A stretch of 53,027 nt of DNA from a virus. The notes under the pieces are model-generated. The model did not search any database. It was not told where the DNA came from and saw nothing but the letters and a program-made list of their open reading frames with translations. Position numbers and translations under genes: made by a program. Positions 1 to 8,526 of the stretch are shown piece after piece. The stretch covers positions 1 to 53,027 of IMG/VR virus record IMGVR_UViG_3300045885_000475; one strand, 5' to 3'. How positions within the stretch are numbered: position 1 is the first letter of the stretch; each line of letters opens with the position of its first letter.

Positions 1-27
1 CTACGGCCTCGTGACGACGGCGGCGGG
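1..27. repeat. Terminal overlap, copy 1
   Basis: These 27 bases are identical to 53001-53027. A tail-fibre frame stays open and in phase across the join, so this is an assembly overlap of a circular or circularly permuted molecule rather than two biological repeats. Confidence 0.95.
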
Positions 28-1378
28 GAGCGGCACCCATCGCAACCTCAGCATCGGAACGAGTGGCGGCAACAAGCACTTGTACTTCCAGGCGAACGGC
101 TCCCAATACTGGCTCGTGTCCGGTTTCGGCGGGCACATTCTCTCCAACTCCGACAACAACTTGGACGTCGGGGCATCGGGCGCGAACCGGGTGCGGACGC
201 TCTACTGTGGCACGTCCGTGGTGATCGGCACCAACCCGGCCACTTCCGGCAACATCCGGCTCGCCAACGGCGCCGGGATCTTCTGGCGCAACGCGGCGAA
301 CACTCAGAACATCCAGGGCATCGCGGTAGGCTCGTCGGATCAGGTGCAGATCGGTGACGGGACGAACGACGCGGGCGGCATCCACTTCTCCACGGCGGGC
401 AACCTTGTAGAGCAGCGGCGCACCACGAATGCCCAAGCCTTCCGCGTCTACAACACGTTCACCGACGCGAGTAATTACGAGCGTGCTATCTTCTCCTGGG
501 GTAGCAACGAGCTTAACATCGGCGTCGAGAAGGCTGGCACCGGAACCGCTCGCCAGATCAACATTGTCACGAATGGTACGGCGCGGTGGAATTACGGGGC
601 CACGTCAGGCCACTACATCGCGAACGCAGACAACACCTACGACATCGGGTTGAGTGGGAATAACCGGCCTCGCACCACCTACATTGCGACGTCGACCATC
701 ATCGGCACCGGCTCCAACTTCGTCACGATCGTTCCGGCGAACGGCGCGAACTCGGCCCTGGTGATTGAGACGGCGACCGCCACCAACAACCTCGGCCACA
801 TCCACATCGCCGGTTCCGCTTCCGCCCAGATCGGCTTCGACCAGACGAACGGCGCGGCTGACAATCAGGTGTGGGATATCCTCGTCTCGTCGGAGCAGTT
901 CAAGTTCCGAGCTGTAAATGACGCTGCATCCGTCGCAACGAACTGGCTGCTTGTCGAGCGCACGGGGACGACGATCGATTCGGTCCAGTTCCCGAACAGC
1001 AATGTCCTGATCGGGACCAGCACGAACCCGTCAGCCGGCGGAGGCAAGGTCCTCGTCCTCGGGGACAACGGCGGCAACCCGACCATGGGCTCGAATACCG
1101 CCGGGTTCTTTGCCAAAGACGTGGCGGGGACCGTAGAGGCGTTTGCCATCGACGAGGGCTCGGTCGCGAACCAGCTGACCTCGCACAACCCCAAGACAGG
1201 GGAGTGGTGGATCAACACCTACTTCCTCGCGGAGAACAAGCACAAGACTTTCCACGTCGAGCGGTTCCTGCGGGACCTGTGCGAGCTGGTCCCCGAGATC
1301 AAAAGCAGGATCAACATCGACAGCTACTGGGAGGTCACGGAGGCCTTCTCTCATCTTGATTCCGAGGTTCTTGTCTAA
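2..1378 (+). CDS. Tail fibre protein, C-terminal part (continues from 51337 across the circular junction)
   Basis: This is the distal part of a long receptor-binding tail fibre. The frame enters at base 2 without a start and joins the frame that begins at 51337; together they encode about 1013 residues. The sequence is rich in Gly, Asn, Thr and Ser, with beta-repeat signatures. Blocks such as FTDASNYERAIFSW and DNNLDVGASGANRVRT recur in diverged form (FTDASNYARLQL, DNTYDIGLSGNNRPRT), which is typical of trimeric phage fibres. The last 60 residues are charged and may form a trimerisation or chaperone-like tip. A small gene follows after 20 bp. Structural role is confident; the receptor is unknown. 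Confidence 0.85.
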   Translation, partial: YGLVTTAAGSGTHRNLSIGTSGGNKHLYFQANGSQYWLVSGFGGHILSNSDNNLDVGASGANRVRTLYCGTSVVIGTNPATSGNIRLANGAGIFWRNAANTQNIQGIAVGSSDQVQIGDGTNDAGGIHFSTAGNLVEQRRTTNAQAFRVYNTFTDASNYERAIFSWGSNELNIGVEKAGTGTARQINIVTNGTARWNYGATSGHYIANADNTYDIGLSGNNRPRTTYIATSTIIGTGSNFVTIVPANGANSALVIETATATNNLGHIHIAGSASAQIGFDQTNGAADNQVWDILVSSEQFKFRAVNDAASVATNWLLVERTGTTIDSVQFPNSNVLIGTSTNPSAGGGKVLVLGDNGGNPTMGSNTAGFFAKDVAGTVEAFAIDEGSVANQLTSHNPKTGEWWINTYFLAENKHKTFHVERFLRDLCELVPEIKSRINIDSYWEVTEAFSHLDSEVLV

Positions 1379-1398
1379 CTCTATTTCTTGGAGGAGCC

Positions 1399-1710
1399 AT
1401 GCTGACCGCGTCGGACATGCAGCCGGAAGGGGGCACGCTGGTGATCCAGTTCGGCCCGGATGGGAAAGTCGCCCGAAGCAACTTCAGCGGGAAGGCGCTG
1501 GTGAAGTTGCCCGAGGGCATCGACGCCGTGCGGGCGAAAGCGTACCAGGGGGCGGCGAAGTCGTCGGAATTCGCTCCGCCCTGGAGCGCGGAGTCCCTGG
1601 CGTTCCTGAACACGATCGGACCCAAGCTGAACGCGATCGCCTGCGGGGACGCCGCCAAGAAGCTGAACGCCGAGGCCCAGCAGCCTGAGAGCGGCGGGGA
1701 AACGGTCTAA
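1399..1710 (+). CDS. Small hypothetical protein downstream of tail fibre
   Basis: The product is 103 residues with no recognised domain. The ATG is preceded by a good GGAGGAG site. The N-terminal half (residues 10-40) looks like a small beta domain (GGTLVIQFGPDGKVARSNF) and the C-terminal half is helical. Lying directly behind the tail fibre, it could be a fibre assembly chaperone, which often sits there, but no sequence signature proves this. Confidence 0.6.
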   Translation: MLTASDMQPEGGTLVIQFGPDGKVARSNFSGKALVKLPEGIDAVRAKAYQGAAKSSEFAPPWSAESLAFLNTIGPKLNAIACGDAAKKLNAEAQQPESGGETV

Positions 1711-1748
1711 CGAGAGGATTCGAGGATCCCATTTTAGGAGACGGGGAC

Positions 1749-2408
1749 ATGGCCAAGACCGTGGAAGTGACTGCAACGGCGTACGTGTGGAACTGGATCT
1801 TCCCGCGCCTGGCGGCATTCGAGCTCCCGGAATCCCTGGGGGAGGGCGACGGGAAGGACTTCGATGAGATCCAGCGCGCAATCGTGAAGACCGAATGCGC
1901 GGAAGCGGTGAAGGAGTTCAAGGCCTTCTCGCACTACGCCCAGCAGCTCGGGGCGAAGAACAGGGTCATCTTTGGGCACAAGGAGGACTGGAAGGAGACC
2001 GAGTCCCTGCCGGAGGCCTTCGGGGAGGAGAAGTCCCGCAAGAAGAAGCGGAAGGACTTCGAGCACCTCAACCCCGAGAAGTCCTACACCCTCAAGTTCA
2101 ACAAGGATGCGCGCAGCGGCCTGACGTGGTTCTTCCTGACGCTGCTCTCCCCGCCCGTGATGATCGAGCGCATGATCGGGCGGAACGAGAAGCCCGTGCA
2201 GATCCCGTCCCACGACGCGGCCACGCCCATCCAGGCCGAGACTTTCATCTGGCCCATCGTGAAGCAGCTCGGCCGAGAGAAGGCCATGCGCGAAGCCCTC
2301 GGCCTGGACAACTCGCAGAAGAAGCGGGCCTGGGCGGACGACGAGGACGAAGGGGTGCCGGTCCCCACCAAGACCGGCAAGGGAGAGGAGAAGCTGGCCG
2401 AGGTCTAA
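1749..2408 (+). CDS. Hypothetical protein of the tail/host-interaction region
   Basis: The product is 219 residues, starting at an ATG behind the recurrent TAGGAGACGGGGAC leader. It is soluble and highly charged, with a lysine-rich stretch around residues 95-105 (EEKSRKKKRKDF) and an acidic tail. No family is recognised. It may be non-structural: it lacks the beta-rich composition of its neighbours, and its stop codon abuts the next start (TAA-ATG), indicating translational coupling. Confidence 0.6.
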   Translation: MAKTVEVTATAYVWNWIFPRLAAFELPESLGEGDGKDFDEIQRAIVKTECAEAVKEFKAFSHYAQQLGAKNRVIFGHKEDWKETESLPEAFGEEKSRKKKRKDFEHLNPEKSYTLKFNKDARSGLTWFFLTLLSPPVMIERMIGRNEKPVQIPSHDAATPIQAETFIWPIVKQLGREKAMREALGLDNSQKKRAWADDEDEGVPVPTKTGKGEEKLAEV

Positions 2409-3083
2409 ATGCGCAACCCCAACATCGCCGGCCGCAAAGAGCTGGTCGCCCATCGCCGATTCGTCACCGGCGTGACGGCGAGCGTGCCGGCCTACAAGGA
2501 GGTCGACCAGGCCGAGAACAAGGAGTGGCTTGTCGACGTCTACATCGGCCCGCTCGAGGACGTCACGCAGAACATCATCCGGGACGTCCCGATCGCGCCC
2601 TACGCGCGCCAGCTGATCGGGGACGTCCGGCAGCCGGTCCTCCTCGAGCGCTCGAAGCAGGGGAAGTACTCGGTGATCGGCCGCTCGAAGGAGCTCCCCG
2701 CCGGCTTCCAGCTCCCGGAGGGATCCATCCTCGAGCCGACGTACCACCGGATCGAGTACAACTACTCGAAGCTCCGGCTCTCCTACGTCGCGGACCTTGA
2801 CTACGAGCTCGAGGCCTGGGGGGCGAAGGAGTGGGAAGATCCCGGCCTTCCCTGGCAGGCCGTCACCGTCTCGAACGCCTTCGGCCGCGCGATCATCGGC
2901 CCTGGGGTGGCCGCCGAGGACCTGGCCCCCTTGGTCGACCCCGTGCCAGTCACCACGACCACCACCAAGCACCTCCTCGTCAAGCCGTTTACCTGGGGGC
3001 CCGGAGGAGATCCGGACGCGCTCGTCTGGGGGACGACCCCCTGGGGGGCCATGAACCAGAAGACCCTCGAACTCGTGGAATAG
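2409..3083 (+). CDS. Putative minor structural protein
   Basis: The product is 224 residues and starts immediately after the previous stop, so it is probably translated by re-initiation. It is mixed alpha/beta, with aromatic-rich segments around residues 115-145 and a run of six threonines near residue 180 that looks like a linker before the C-terminal domain. No family is recognised. Its position between fibre and other virion genes suggests a virion component. Confidence 0.55.
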   Translation: MRNPNIAGRKELVAHRRFVTGVTASVPAYKEVDQAENKEWLVDVYIGPLEDVTQNIIRDVPIAPYARQLIGDVRQPVLLERSKQGKYSVIGRSKELPAGFQLPEGSILEPTYHRIEYNYSKLRLSYVADLDYELEAWGAKEWEDPGLPWQAVTVSNAFGRAIIGPGVAAEDLAPLVDPVPVTTTTTKHLLVKPFTWGPGGDPDALVWGTTPWGAMNQKTLELVE

Positions 3084-3093
3084 GAGACCGTCC

Positions 3094-4116
3094 ATGCCGC
3101 TCAGCCTGACGCCGATCCCCGCCGGAAGCACGAGCTACCCCGCGATCGTGCAGGCGAACTGGGACGCGATCGAGTCTTTCTGCAACCAGCTCGCCTCCCA
3201 GATCCTGGCGGCCGCCGGGGACGGCGCCGATCTCATCCTGGACGTCTTCGACCGGCCGGGCCTGGTCGGATCGACGAGCTACGTGCTCGACCTCGAGAAC
3301 TACGCGGGCGGCGCCGAGATCGACATCGGCCACCGTCCGACCGCCAACCCGGCGCTCGGGGAGCAGGACACGTCGATCGCGTGGGGGATCTTCGGGGGAC
3401 AGCGGGCCCGCGTGGTCCAGAACGAGGACGTCACCCTGAACGCCGGCGGGATCATCGCCGGCCTCCCGAAGACGATCTACGTCGGGATCCCGTCCGACGG
3501 CACCGCCCAGCTCTTCGAGGACAATACGACGCCGAACGTCCTCTACATCTACTCGATGTGCTGGAACGGGTTCTCGCTCACCGAGTTCAAGCGCCTGGCG
3601 CCCATCCTGCCGGGGTACTCGCTCCTGCAGCGGGTGGTTGCGGCGCCACGGGAGGTCCGGGCGAGCGATGAAGTGACCGACTTCCTCGAGCACGACGAGG
3701 CCCGCACGATCCTGGTCACCCCGGGCGACGCGGCCGACAACGAAATCGGGGTCCACGGCTCGCGCGAGATCCTGGGCTTCTTCGTCCACTTCCCGCAAGG
3801 GGACGAGGAGGGCGGGCTCTGGGCGCCGGCGGGCGAGGACAACAAGCTGACCCTCAAGATCCAGTGCGAGGGCGAGGACTGGACGGAGGAGTTCGAACTT
3901 GACGCCTCGATCGACGGTGGCAACTTCGTCCAGGTCGCCCTCCACGCCGACGTGGCCGACAAGCGGTACGCCACCGAGGCCATCCGGTTCAAGCTGGTCA
4001 AGGTCTCGATCGGCGGGGACGTCGTCTCCGCCGGCAGCTTCGACTGGGGCTACTACTGGCGGCCCATGATCGGGACGGAGATCCCGGTCGACACGAACGA
4101 GATGGACCTGATCTAG
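3094..4116 (+). CDS. Putative structural/tail appendage protein
   Basis: The product is 340 residues, starting at an ATG behind TAGGAGACCGTCC. The first 30 residues (PLSLTPIPAGSTSYPAIV) resemble N-terminal attachment segments of phage fibre and appendage proteins, followed by a region with alternating Gly and hydrophobic residues and a beta-rich C-terminal domain (about 200-330). No enzymatic motif is visible. A role as a secondary fibre or appendage subunit is inferred from context and composition. Confidence 0.55.
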   Translation: MPLSLTPIPAGSTSYPAIVQANWDAIESFCNQLASQILAAAGDGADLILDVFDRPGLVGSTSYVLDLENYAGGAEIDIGHRPTANPALGEQDTSIAWGIFGGQRARVVQNEDVTLNAGGIIAGLPKTIYVGIPSDGTAQLFEDNTTPNVLYIYSMCWNGFSLTEFKRLAPILPGYSLLQRVVAAPREVRASDEVTDFLEHDEARTILVTPGDAADNEIGVHGSREILGFFVHFPQGDEEGGLWAPAGEDNKLTLKIQCEGEDWTEEFELDASIDGGNFVQVALHADVADKRYATEAIRFKLVKVSIGGDVVSAGSFDWGYYWRPMIGTEIPVDTNEMDLI

Positions 4117-4147
4117 CGGACGGACTTCGGAGAGGAGGGTAGAGGCC

Positions 4148-4474
4148 GTGGACGAAGAGACCAAGAGGTACCTGGAGGCGACGCAGAAGTCCGTGGAGAC
4201 GGGATTCAGCCGTCTCGAGGGGAAGGTGGACGCCGTCGCCAAGCAGCTCCACGATCACGTCGTCGAGAGCGCGGTCCGCTGGAAGGAGGTGGACGCGCGG
4301 GCTCGCTCCGCGCATCACCGGATGGATGCCCACCTGACCGAACACCAGCGGACCGATGAGCGGCGGTTCCAATCTCGCCTCCAGGGAAGAGGCATGGTCA
4401 TCGCCGCCTGGGTCGCGATCGGGACGACGATCGTGACGCTCGTCGTGACGATCATCCTGGCCTTCTACAAGTAG
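4148..4474 (+). CDS. Coiled-coil membrane protein, holin/XhlA-like
   Basis: The product is 108 residues with a GTG start behind GGAGAGGAGGG. Residues 1-75 are a charged helix with coiled-coil character, and residues 83-106 form a single C-terminal transmembrane segment ending in a short basic tail. This architecture (amphipathic N-terminal helix plus C-terminal anchor) is that of XhlA-type lysis accessory proteins and some phage holins. No endolysin is recognised next to it, so a lysis role is plausible but unproven. Confidence 0.55.
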   Translation: MDEETKRYLEATQKSVETGFSRLEGKVDAVAKQLHDHVVESAVRWKEVDARARSAHHRMDAHLTEHQRTDERRFQSRLQGRGMVIAAWVAIGTTIVTLVVTIILAFYK

Positions 4475-4505
4475 CGGATTTCAGGGGAAGAAAGGAGACG
4501 AGGTT

Positions 4506-5006
4506 ATGGCAGCCACCGTCGAAATCGACGAGGCCAACGGCGCGGGAGAAACCCTCTCGCACAACGTGGCGAACTGGAACTTCGGGGCGAATGACGAGAA
4601 GGAGGTCGTCCCCGCCACCTATCCCATCGTTGCCGGACAGAACAGCTACACCAAGTACTGGAAGCTGCACGTCACCGCGATGGGCGGGTCGAACAAGATC
4701 GACAACCTCCAGGTCTGGAAGTCCGCCGGCGCCTACGTCACGGGCGAAGGAATCCAGTGCTCGCTCCGGACCTCGAGCTACGCGGCGCCGACCTACGCGA
4801 CGCCGACCCAGTCGACCTACACGGATCAGGCGATGCCGACGGCCGATCCCGCGGCCGCGAATTACGGCATCGGCGGGTCCCTCTCGGGCTCGCTTACCGG
4901 GGCTGGGTCGAGTGACTATCTCAAGGCGCAGCTGCAGACGACGGGCTCGACGCCTCCCGGCAACGTCAACCAGAAGACCTTCACGATCCAGTACGACGAG
5001 CAGTAG
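4506..5006 (+). CDS. Putative structural protein, Ser/Thr/Gly rich
   Basis: The product is 166 residues, starting at an ATG behind GAAAGGAGACGAGGTT. The composition is beta-rich with many Ser, Thr, Gly and Ala residues and no Cys-rich or catalytic motif; it resembles capsid or tail decoration domains. It ends just before the inserted LAGLIDADG gene. The function is not recognised. Confidence 0.5.
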   Translation: MAATVEIDEANGAGETLSHNVANWNFGANDEKEVVPATYPIVAGQNSYTKYWKLHVTAMGGSNKIDNLQVWKSAGAYVTGEGIQCSLRTSSYAAPTYATPTQSTYTDQAMPTADPAAANYGIGGSLSGSLTGAGSSDYLKAQLQTTGSTPPGNVNQKTFTIQYDEQ

Positions 5007-5022
5007 GAGGGCCTCATGGCCA

Positions 5023-5520
5023 ATGACCATGACGGTCGCTGATCTTGCCTGGGCTGCTGGCCTCATAGACGGTGAGGGATGCTTCTCGGTCGGGGCCTCG
5101 CCAACTAGGTCCTCGATCAGCACTCGGCTGCGTCTCCGTGTTGTACTGTCGGAACTCCCGTCGAATCTCGATGCACTTAGAAAGCTTCAGTCGATGTTCG
5201 GAGGAACCATTCGCAGCAGACCGAGGCAAAAGTCCTGGAGGACAGGCGCTCGGGACCAGTGGGAATGGTGCCTGAGCGGTGATCGCTCAGTCGACGCAGC
5301 AGCACTTCTTTCCCGGTACCTGGTGATCAAGAAACAGACCGCAAGGCTGTACCTCCAGATCGCCACGCTCAGGAAACTTCCCGTCGTCGACCTCAGGGAA
5401 CTTCTAACCTTGAGAGACCAGCTCAATTATCGCCCAGCCACCCGCCATCCGAACTACTTGACGGCCGAGGTTCTCTTGAAAGGGAGGGCAATCCAATGCC
5501 CGAGATCGATCGGCATGTAG
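5023..5520 (+). CDS. LAGLIDADG homing endonuclease (free-standing)
   Basis: The product is 165 residues if translation starts at ATG 5023 (or 5029). The single LAGLIDADG motif (WAAGLIDGEGCFSV) lies at residues 10-23 with the acidic metal-binding position intact, followed by the typical mixed alpha/beta body. One motif implies a homodimer. The gene is visibly less GC-rich than its neighbours and has different codon use, a sign of transfer. Its frame begins inside the sequence served by a good upstream site (AGGAGGG before ATG 5016), whose own frame stops after eight codons, which suggests insertion next to the start of a former gene. It overlaps the next gene by 25 bp. No intron or intein boundaries are seen. 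Confidence 0.85.
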   Translation: MTMTVADLAWAAGLIDGEGCFSVGASPTRSSISTRLRLRVVLSELPSNLDALRKLQSMFGGTIRSRPRQKSWRTGARDQWEWCLSGDRSVDAAALLSRYLVIKKQTARLYLQIATLRKLPVVDLRELLTLRDQLNYRPATRHPNYLTAEVLLKGRAIQCPRSIGM

Positions 5521-5948
5521 CTCCCAAAGAGCCCCGACCCTGGACCCCTCACTGGTGGGCCAAGATCGGGCCCGTCGTCCACGAGGGCGACGGGATCCTG
5601 GCGCCGGAGGTCTTCAAGCAGAAGGGGCTGCTCGAGAGCTTCGAGGCCTTCATCGAGCCTCGCCAGCTCCGGATCCGCGTCGACCTCCGGACCGGGAACA
5701 TCTACTTCAACAACCGCCTGGAGGTGCGGCCTGACCTGGCGCCGGGCACGCCGCTTCGGCTCATCTGGTTCCGGAGGATGCGGAAGGAAGTCCATCAATT
5801 CGACAAGAGCCTGACCATCCCCTTCGAGACTCGCTTCTACGGAATCGGATGGCAGGCGACTGTCGGCGGCCGAAATCTCAAGCTCGGCTTCATGATCTCG
5901 AGCGACGGCCGCCTCGAGCCGGGCCTGCCGGAGAACGCTCCGAGCTAG
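5496..5948 (+). CDS. Hypothetical structural protein
   Basis: The product is 150 residues. ATG 5496 follows AAGGGAGGG, and the start lies inside the 3' end of the homing endonuclease gene. The protein begins with a Pro/Trp-rich segment (PRPWTPHWW) and continues as a basic, beta-rich domain with many Arg-hydrophobic alternations. No family is recognised. The next gene starts 3 bp after its stop, so the two are probably co-expressed. Confidence 0.55.
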   Translation: MPEIDRHVAPKEPRPWTPHWWAKIGPVVHEGDGILAPEVFKQKGLLESFEAFIEPRQLRIRVDLRTGNIYFNNRLEVRPDLAPGTPLRLIWFRRMRKEVHQFDKSLTIPFETRFYGIGWQATVGGRNLKLGFMISSDGRLEPGLPENAPS

Positions 5949-5951
5949 ACG

Positions 5952-7733
5952 ATGGCCGTCTTCGGCTACGACACCATCGGCGGCTCGACCGCGTCGATCG
6001 CGGCCAACAACAAGCGCTTCTGGAAGTTCGTCGCGCCGGTGGGAATCGACCAGGTCGACGCGATCTCGGTCTACATGGACCGGAGCGCCACGGGCAGCGG
6101 TTACGCGATCGACGGCGCCATCTATGCCGACAGCTCCGGGTCGCCCGGCGCCCTGATCGCGAACAGCGCTATCCAGATCCACTCGAACATCGCCCGCAAC
6201 TCCCCTGCGTGGTACTCGGTGAACTACGGCACCAAGCCGACCCTCACTCCCGGAAACACCTATTGGATCGGCGTCCTCGCGACGAAGGCCGCCATCACCT
6301 ACCACGACGCGGGAGGCACGAACCAGCAAGCCTCGCGCGCCGATACTCTCCCCTTTGACGACCCATTCGGAGCCAGCCCCACCTTCGCCAACAACAAGGG
6401 CTCGTGCTACCTCACGTACACGATCGTCCCGCAATCCACCACCAAGAATTCTGATGCCCGGGTCAAGACCACCCAGTCCGTCACCAAGAATTCCGACGCG
6501 CGCGTTCTCACGACCCAGCAGACGAGCAAGACCTCGGACGCGCGAGTCAAGGTCACCCAGAGCCTCACGAAGACATCCGATGCCACGGTGGAGGCCGGCG
6601 CCCAGACCAACGAGATCCAGAAGCTCTCGGACGCCAGGATCCTCACGACGCAGTCCACCTCGAAAACCTCCGATGCCCGGGTGAAGATCACCCAATCGGC
6701 CGAGAAGGTCTCGGACGCGCGCGTCCTCAAGACGCAGGAGCTGACCAAATCCTCGGACGCCGCGGTCTTCGCGACAGTCGAGGCCTCGCGGCTCTCCGAC
6801 GCGAGGGTCCTCAAGACCGGGGAGCTCGCCGTCGCCTCCGACGCCCGGGTCCTCCTGACCCAGAGTGCGAGCAAGACTTCCGATGCGCGCGTCCTCACGA
6901 CCGCCACCCTGGCCCCCACTTCGGACGCGCGGATCCTGACGACGCAGCAGCTCGCCAAGCTGAGCGATGCAGCCGTGTTCCGGACCATGTCGCTCGAAGT
7001 CGCATCCGACGCTCGGGTCCAGGGCGATGTCGATACCTTCGAGATCCTCAAGACCTCCGACGCCCGAGTGCTACTGACCCAGGGGCTCTCGCGCACCTCC
7101 GAAGGTCGGATCCTAGCGGCTCAGGCCCTCGAGATCGATTCGGCCGCGCGGGTCAAGAAGACGGGCCAGCTCGCGCAGGTCTCCGACGCGGCCGTGAAAC
7201 TCGTAGGCAGCATCGAGATCTTCTCTCAGGCGCGCGTGATCCTGGAGGGCGGGGCCTGGCTGGTGAAGCGAACTCTCCTCGACGGCTCGATCGTCGAGGT
7301 GCCAATCCGATACCCGGTCGTCAACGTCCAGGTCCGGACCCGGCTGACCCGGCGCGAGATCTCGTCATTCCGGATCCGGAATTACATCCTGTCGGCCAAC
7401 TTCCACGATCTCCAGGAGCGCCGACGAAACCTGACAGTCCGTCTGCTCCTCGAGGACGGCTCGCCCGTCAACCTCGAGGGTGCCGCGGCCCAGTTCATCC
7501 TCGAGAACTACGATTTCACGCAGGTCTTGAGCGCGCCCGCCGAGGTCCTGAGCGCGGCCGCGGGGGCCGTGCGCTACTGGTACCGACCGGGAGACATCCC
7601 GAAGGAGGTGCGATACACGGCGAAGAGGAAGAAGTTGGGCCAGTGGCTGGCCGGCCACTTCCGCGTCGACTGGCCCGACCAGACGTTCCTGGAGTGGCCG
7701 CTCGATCGACGGTTCGACGTTCGGATCCATTAG
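5952..7733 (+). CDS. Modular tail/baseplate fibre with 14-residue repeats
   Basis: The product is 593 residues in three parts. Residues 1-160 form a beta-sandwich-like domain. Residues 167-438 hold about 19 tandem repeats of a 14-residue unit with consensus SDARVLTTQxxxKT. Residues 440-593 are a globular domain with RNLTVRLLLEDGSPVNLEG and a DIPKEV...GHFRV pattern, reminiscent of the BppU-type baseplate upper-protein domain. The protein is likely an extended spacer fibre joining a carbohydrate-binding or virion-anchoring head to a docking domain. Repeat number may vary between relatives because the 42-bp units can recombine. Confidence 0.7.
   Translation: MAVFGYDTIGGSTASIAANNKRFWKFVAPVGIDQVDAISVYMDRSATGSGYAIDGAIYADSSGSPGALIANSAIQIHSNIARNSPAWYSVNYGTKPTLTPGNTYWIGVLATKAAITYHDAGGTNQQASRADTLPFDDPFGASPTFANNKGSCYLTYTIVPQSTTKNSDARVKTTQSVTKNSDARVLTTQQTSKTSDARVKVTQSLTKTSDATVEAGAQTNEIQKLSDARILTTQSTSKTSDARVKITQSAEKVSDARVLKTQELTKSSDAAVFATVEASRLSDARVLKTGELAVASDARVLLTQSASKTSDARVLTTATLAPTSDARILTTQQLAKLSDAAVFRTMSLEVASDARVQGDVDTFEILKTSDARVLLTQGLSRTSEGRILAAQALEIDSAARVKKTGQLAQVSDAAVKLVGSIEIFSQARVILEGGAWLVKRTLLDGSIVEVPIRYPVVNVQVRTRLTRREISSFRIRNYILSANFHDLQERRRNLTVRLLLEDGSPVNLEGAAAQFILENYDFTQVLSAPAEVLSAAAGAVRYWYRPGDIPKEVRYTAKRKKLGQWLAGHFRVDWPDQTFLEWPLDRRFDVRIH
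6450..7265 (+). repeat. Tandem 42-bp coding repeats (about 19 x SDARV unit)
   Basis: About nineteen consecutive units of mostly 14 codons each begin with Ser-Asp-Ala-(Arg)-Val. Two units are 17 codons long. Later units are more diverged (SEGRI, SAARV, SQARV). The period is constant at the protein level but synonymous codons vary, so the array is old and selected for protein structure rather than a fresh DNA duplication. Confidence 0.85.
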
Positions 7734-7755
7734 GGGAAGAAAGGAGAGTGGGAGT

Positions 7756-8466
7756 ATGCGCATTCTCATCGTGTTGTTAGGTGTAGTCGCCGGCGGCGCC
7801 GCCGGCTGCGTGACGTCGGGGACGCACACGGAGGGCGACCGCCAGGTCAACACGCAGACCTTCGGAGCCGCGGAGGTCGCAAGGTCCTCCATGGAGGAAG
7901 CCCAGAAGGCGCTCCCGGAGGGCTCGACCGGCTGGACCATGCTCGGCGTCGGGATCCGGGCCGCGGTCGACATCCAGAAGAACGCCCAGCAGCAGGAAGA
8001 GGTCCACGGCCCGCCGAAGGAGCCCAAGCCCTACACGGCCGAGAACGCGGCCGCGGCGCGGGATCTCTCGACAAAGGAGCACGCCGAAAGCGGCCTGACG
8101 AAGATCCTCGTCGGCGCCGGCGGGATCGTAGCCGGCTTGGCCGGCGCCTGGTTCGGGATGCCTTGGCTCGCCCAGTTCTTTCCCAAACTGGCGGGGAAGT
8201 GGGGCGTGATCGGGCAGACCGGGATCCAGATCGTCACCGCCCTGCGGAAGAAGTCCGAGGAATCGGGCGGAAGAATCGGAACGAAGGAGCTCCTGGCGAT
8301 CGCCAAGGAGTACAACGTCACCGCAGGCGTGCAGGACTTGGTGAAGAAGGAGGCGTCCGCCCTCGAGGCGAAGCTGGGCTACACGCCTACCGTGAAGCTC
8401 GAGGAGCCCGCCGCGGAGCCTGCGGCTTCGCCTCCAGCTCCACCCCCCGTTCCCGTCGGTACGTAG
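7756..8466 (+). CDS. Lipoprotein with internal hydrophobic segment
   Basis: The product is 236 residues. The N-terminus is a short lipoprotein signal: hydrophobic residues 3-16, then a lipobox ending in GAAGC with Cys at about position 18. A second hydrophobic stretch, ILVGAGGIVAGLAGAWFG, lies near residue 118, and the C-terminus is Pro/Ala-rich. The two membrane-directed elements fit a spanin-like or superinfection-exclusion lipoprotein. The gene is the last of the rightward block and is followed by a terminator. A lysis (outer-membrane fusion) role is inference. Confidence 0.6.
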   Translation: MRILIVLLGVVAGGAAGCVTSGTHTEGDRQVNTQTFGAAEVARSSMEEAQKALPEGSTGWTMLGVGIRAAVDIQKNAQQQEEVHGPPKEPKPYTAENAAAARDLSTKEHAESGLTKILVGAGGIVAGLAGAWFGMPWLAQFFPKLAGKWGVIGQTGIQIVTALRKKSEESGGRIGTKELLAIAKEYNVTAGVQDLVKKEASALEAKLGYTPTVKLEEPAAEPAASPPAPPPVPVGT

Positions 8467-8477
8467 ACCCGTCTCGG

Positions 8478-8526
8478 CGGCCCGTCCCGTGTGCAGACGT
8501 CTGCAGCGGGGCGGGCCGTTTCACTT
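8478..8526. terminator. Bidirectional terminator hairpin between convergent genes
   Basis: Twelve base pairs (one G-U) between 8478-8489 and 8507-8518 enclose the 14-bp palindrome TGCAGACGTCTGCA (8492-8505), followed by TTTCACTT. It separates the rightward gene ending at 8466 from the leftward gene ending at 8521. Confidence 0.65.

Noticed and set aside
1734-3131. Minus-strand open frame of 465 codons over the genes at 1749-3083
   Set aside because: Same GC-driven artefact; plus-strand genes have ribosome sites and coupled starts.
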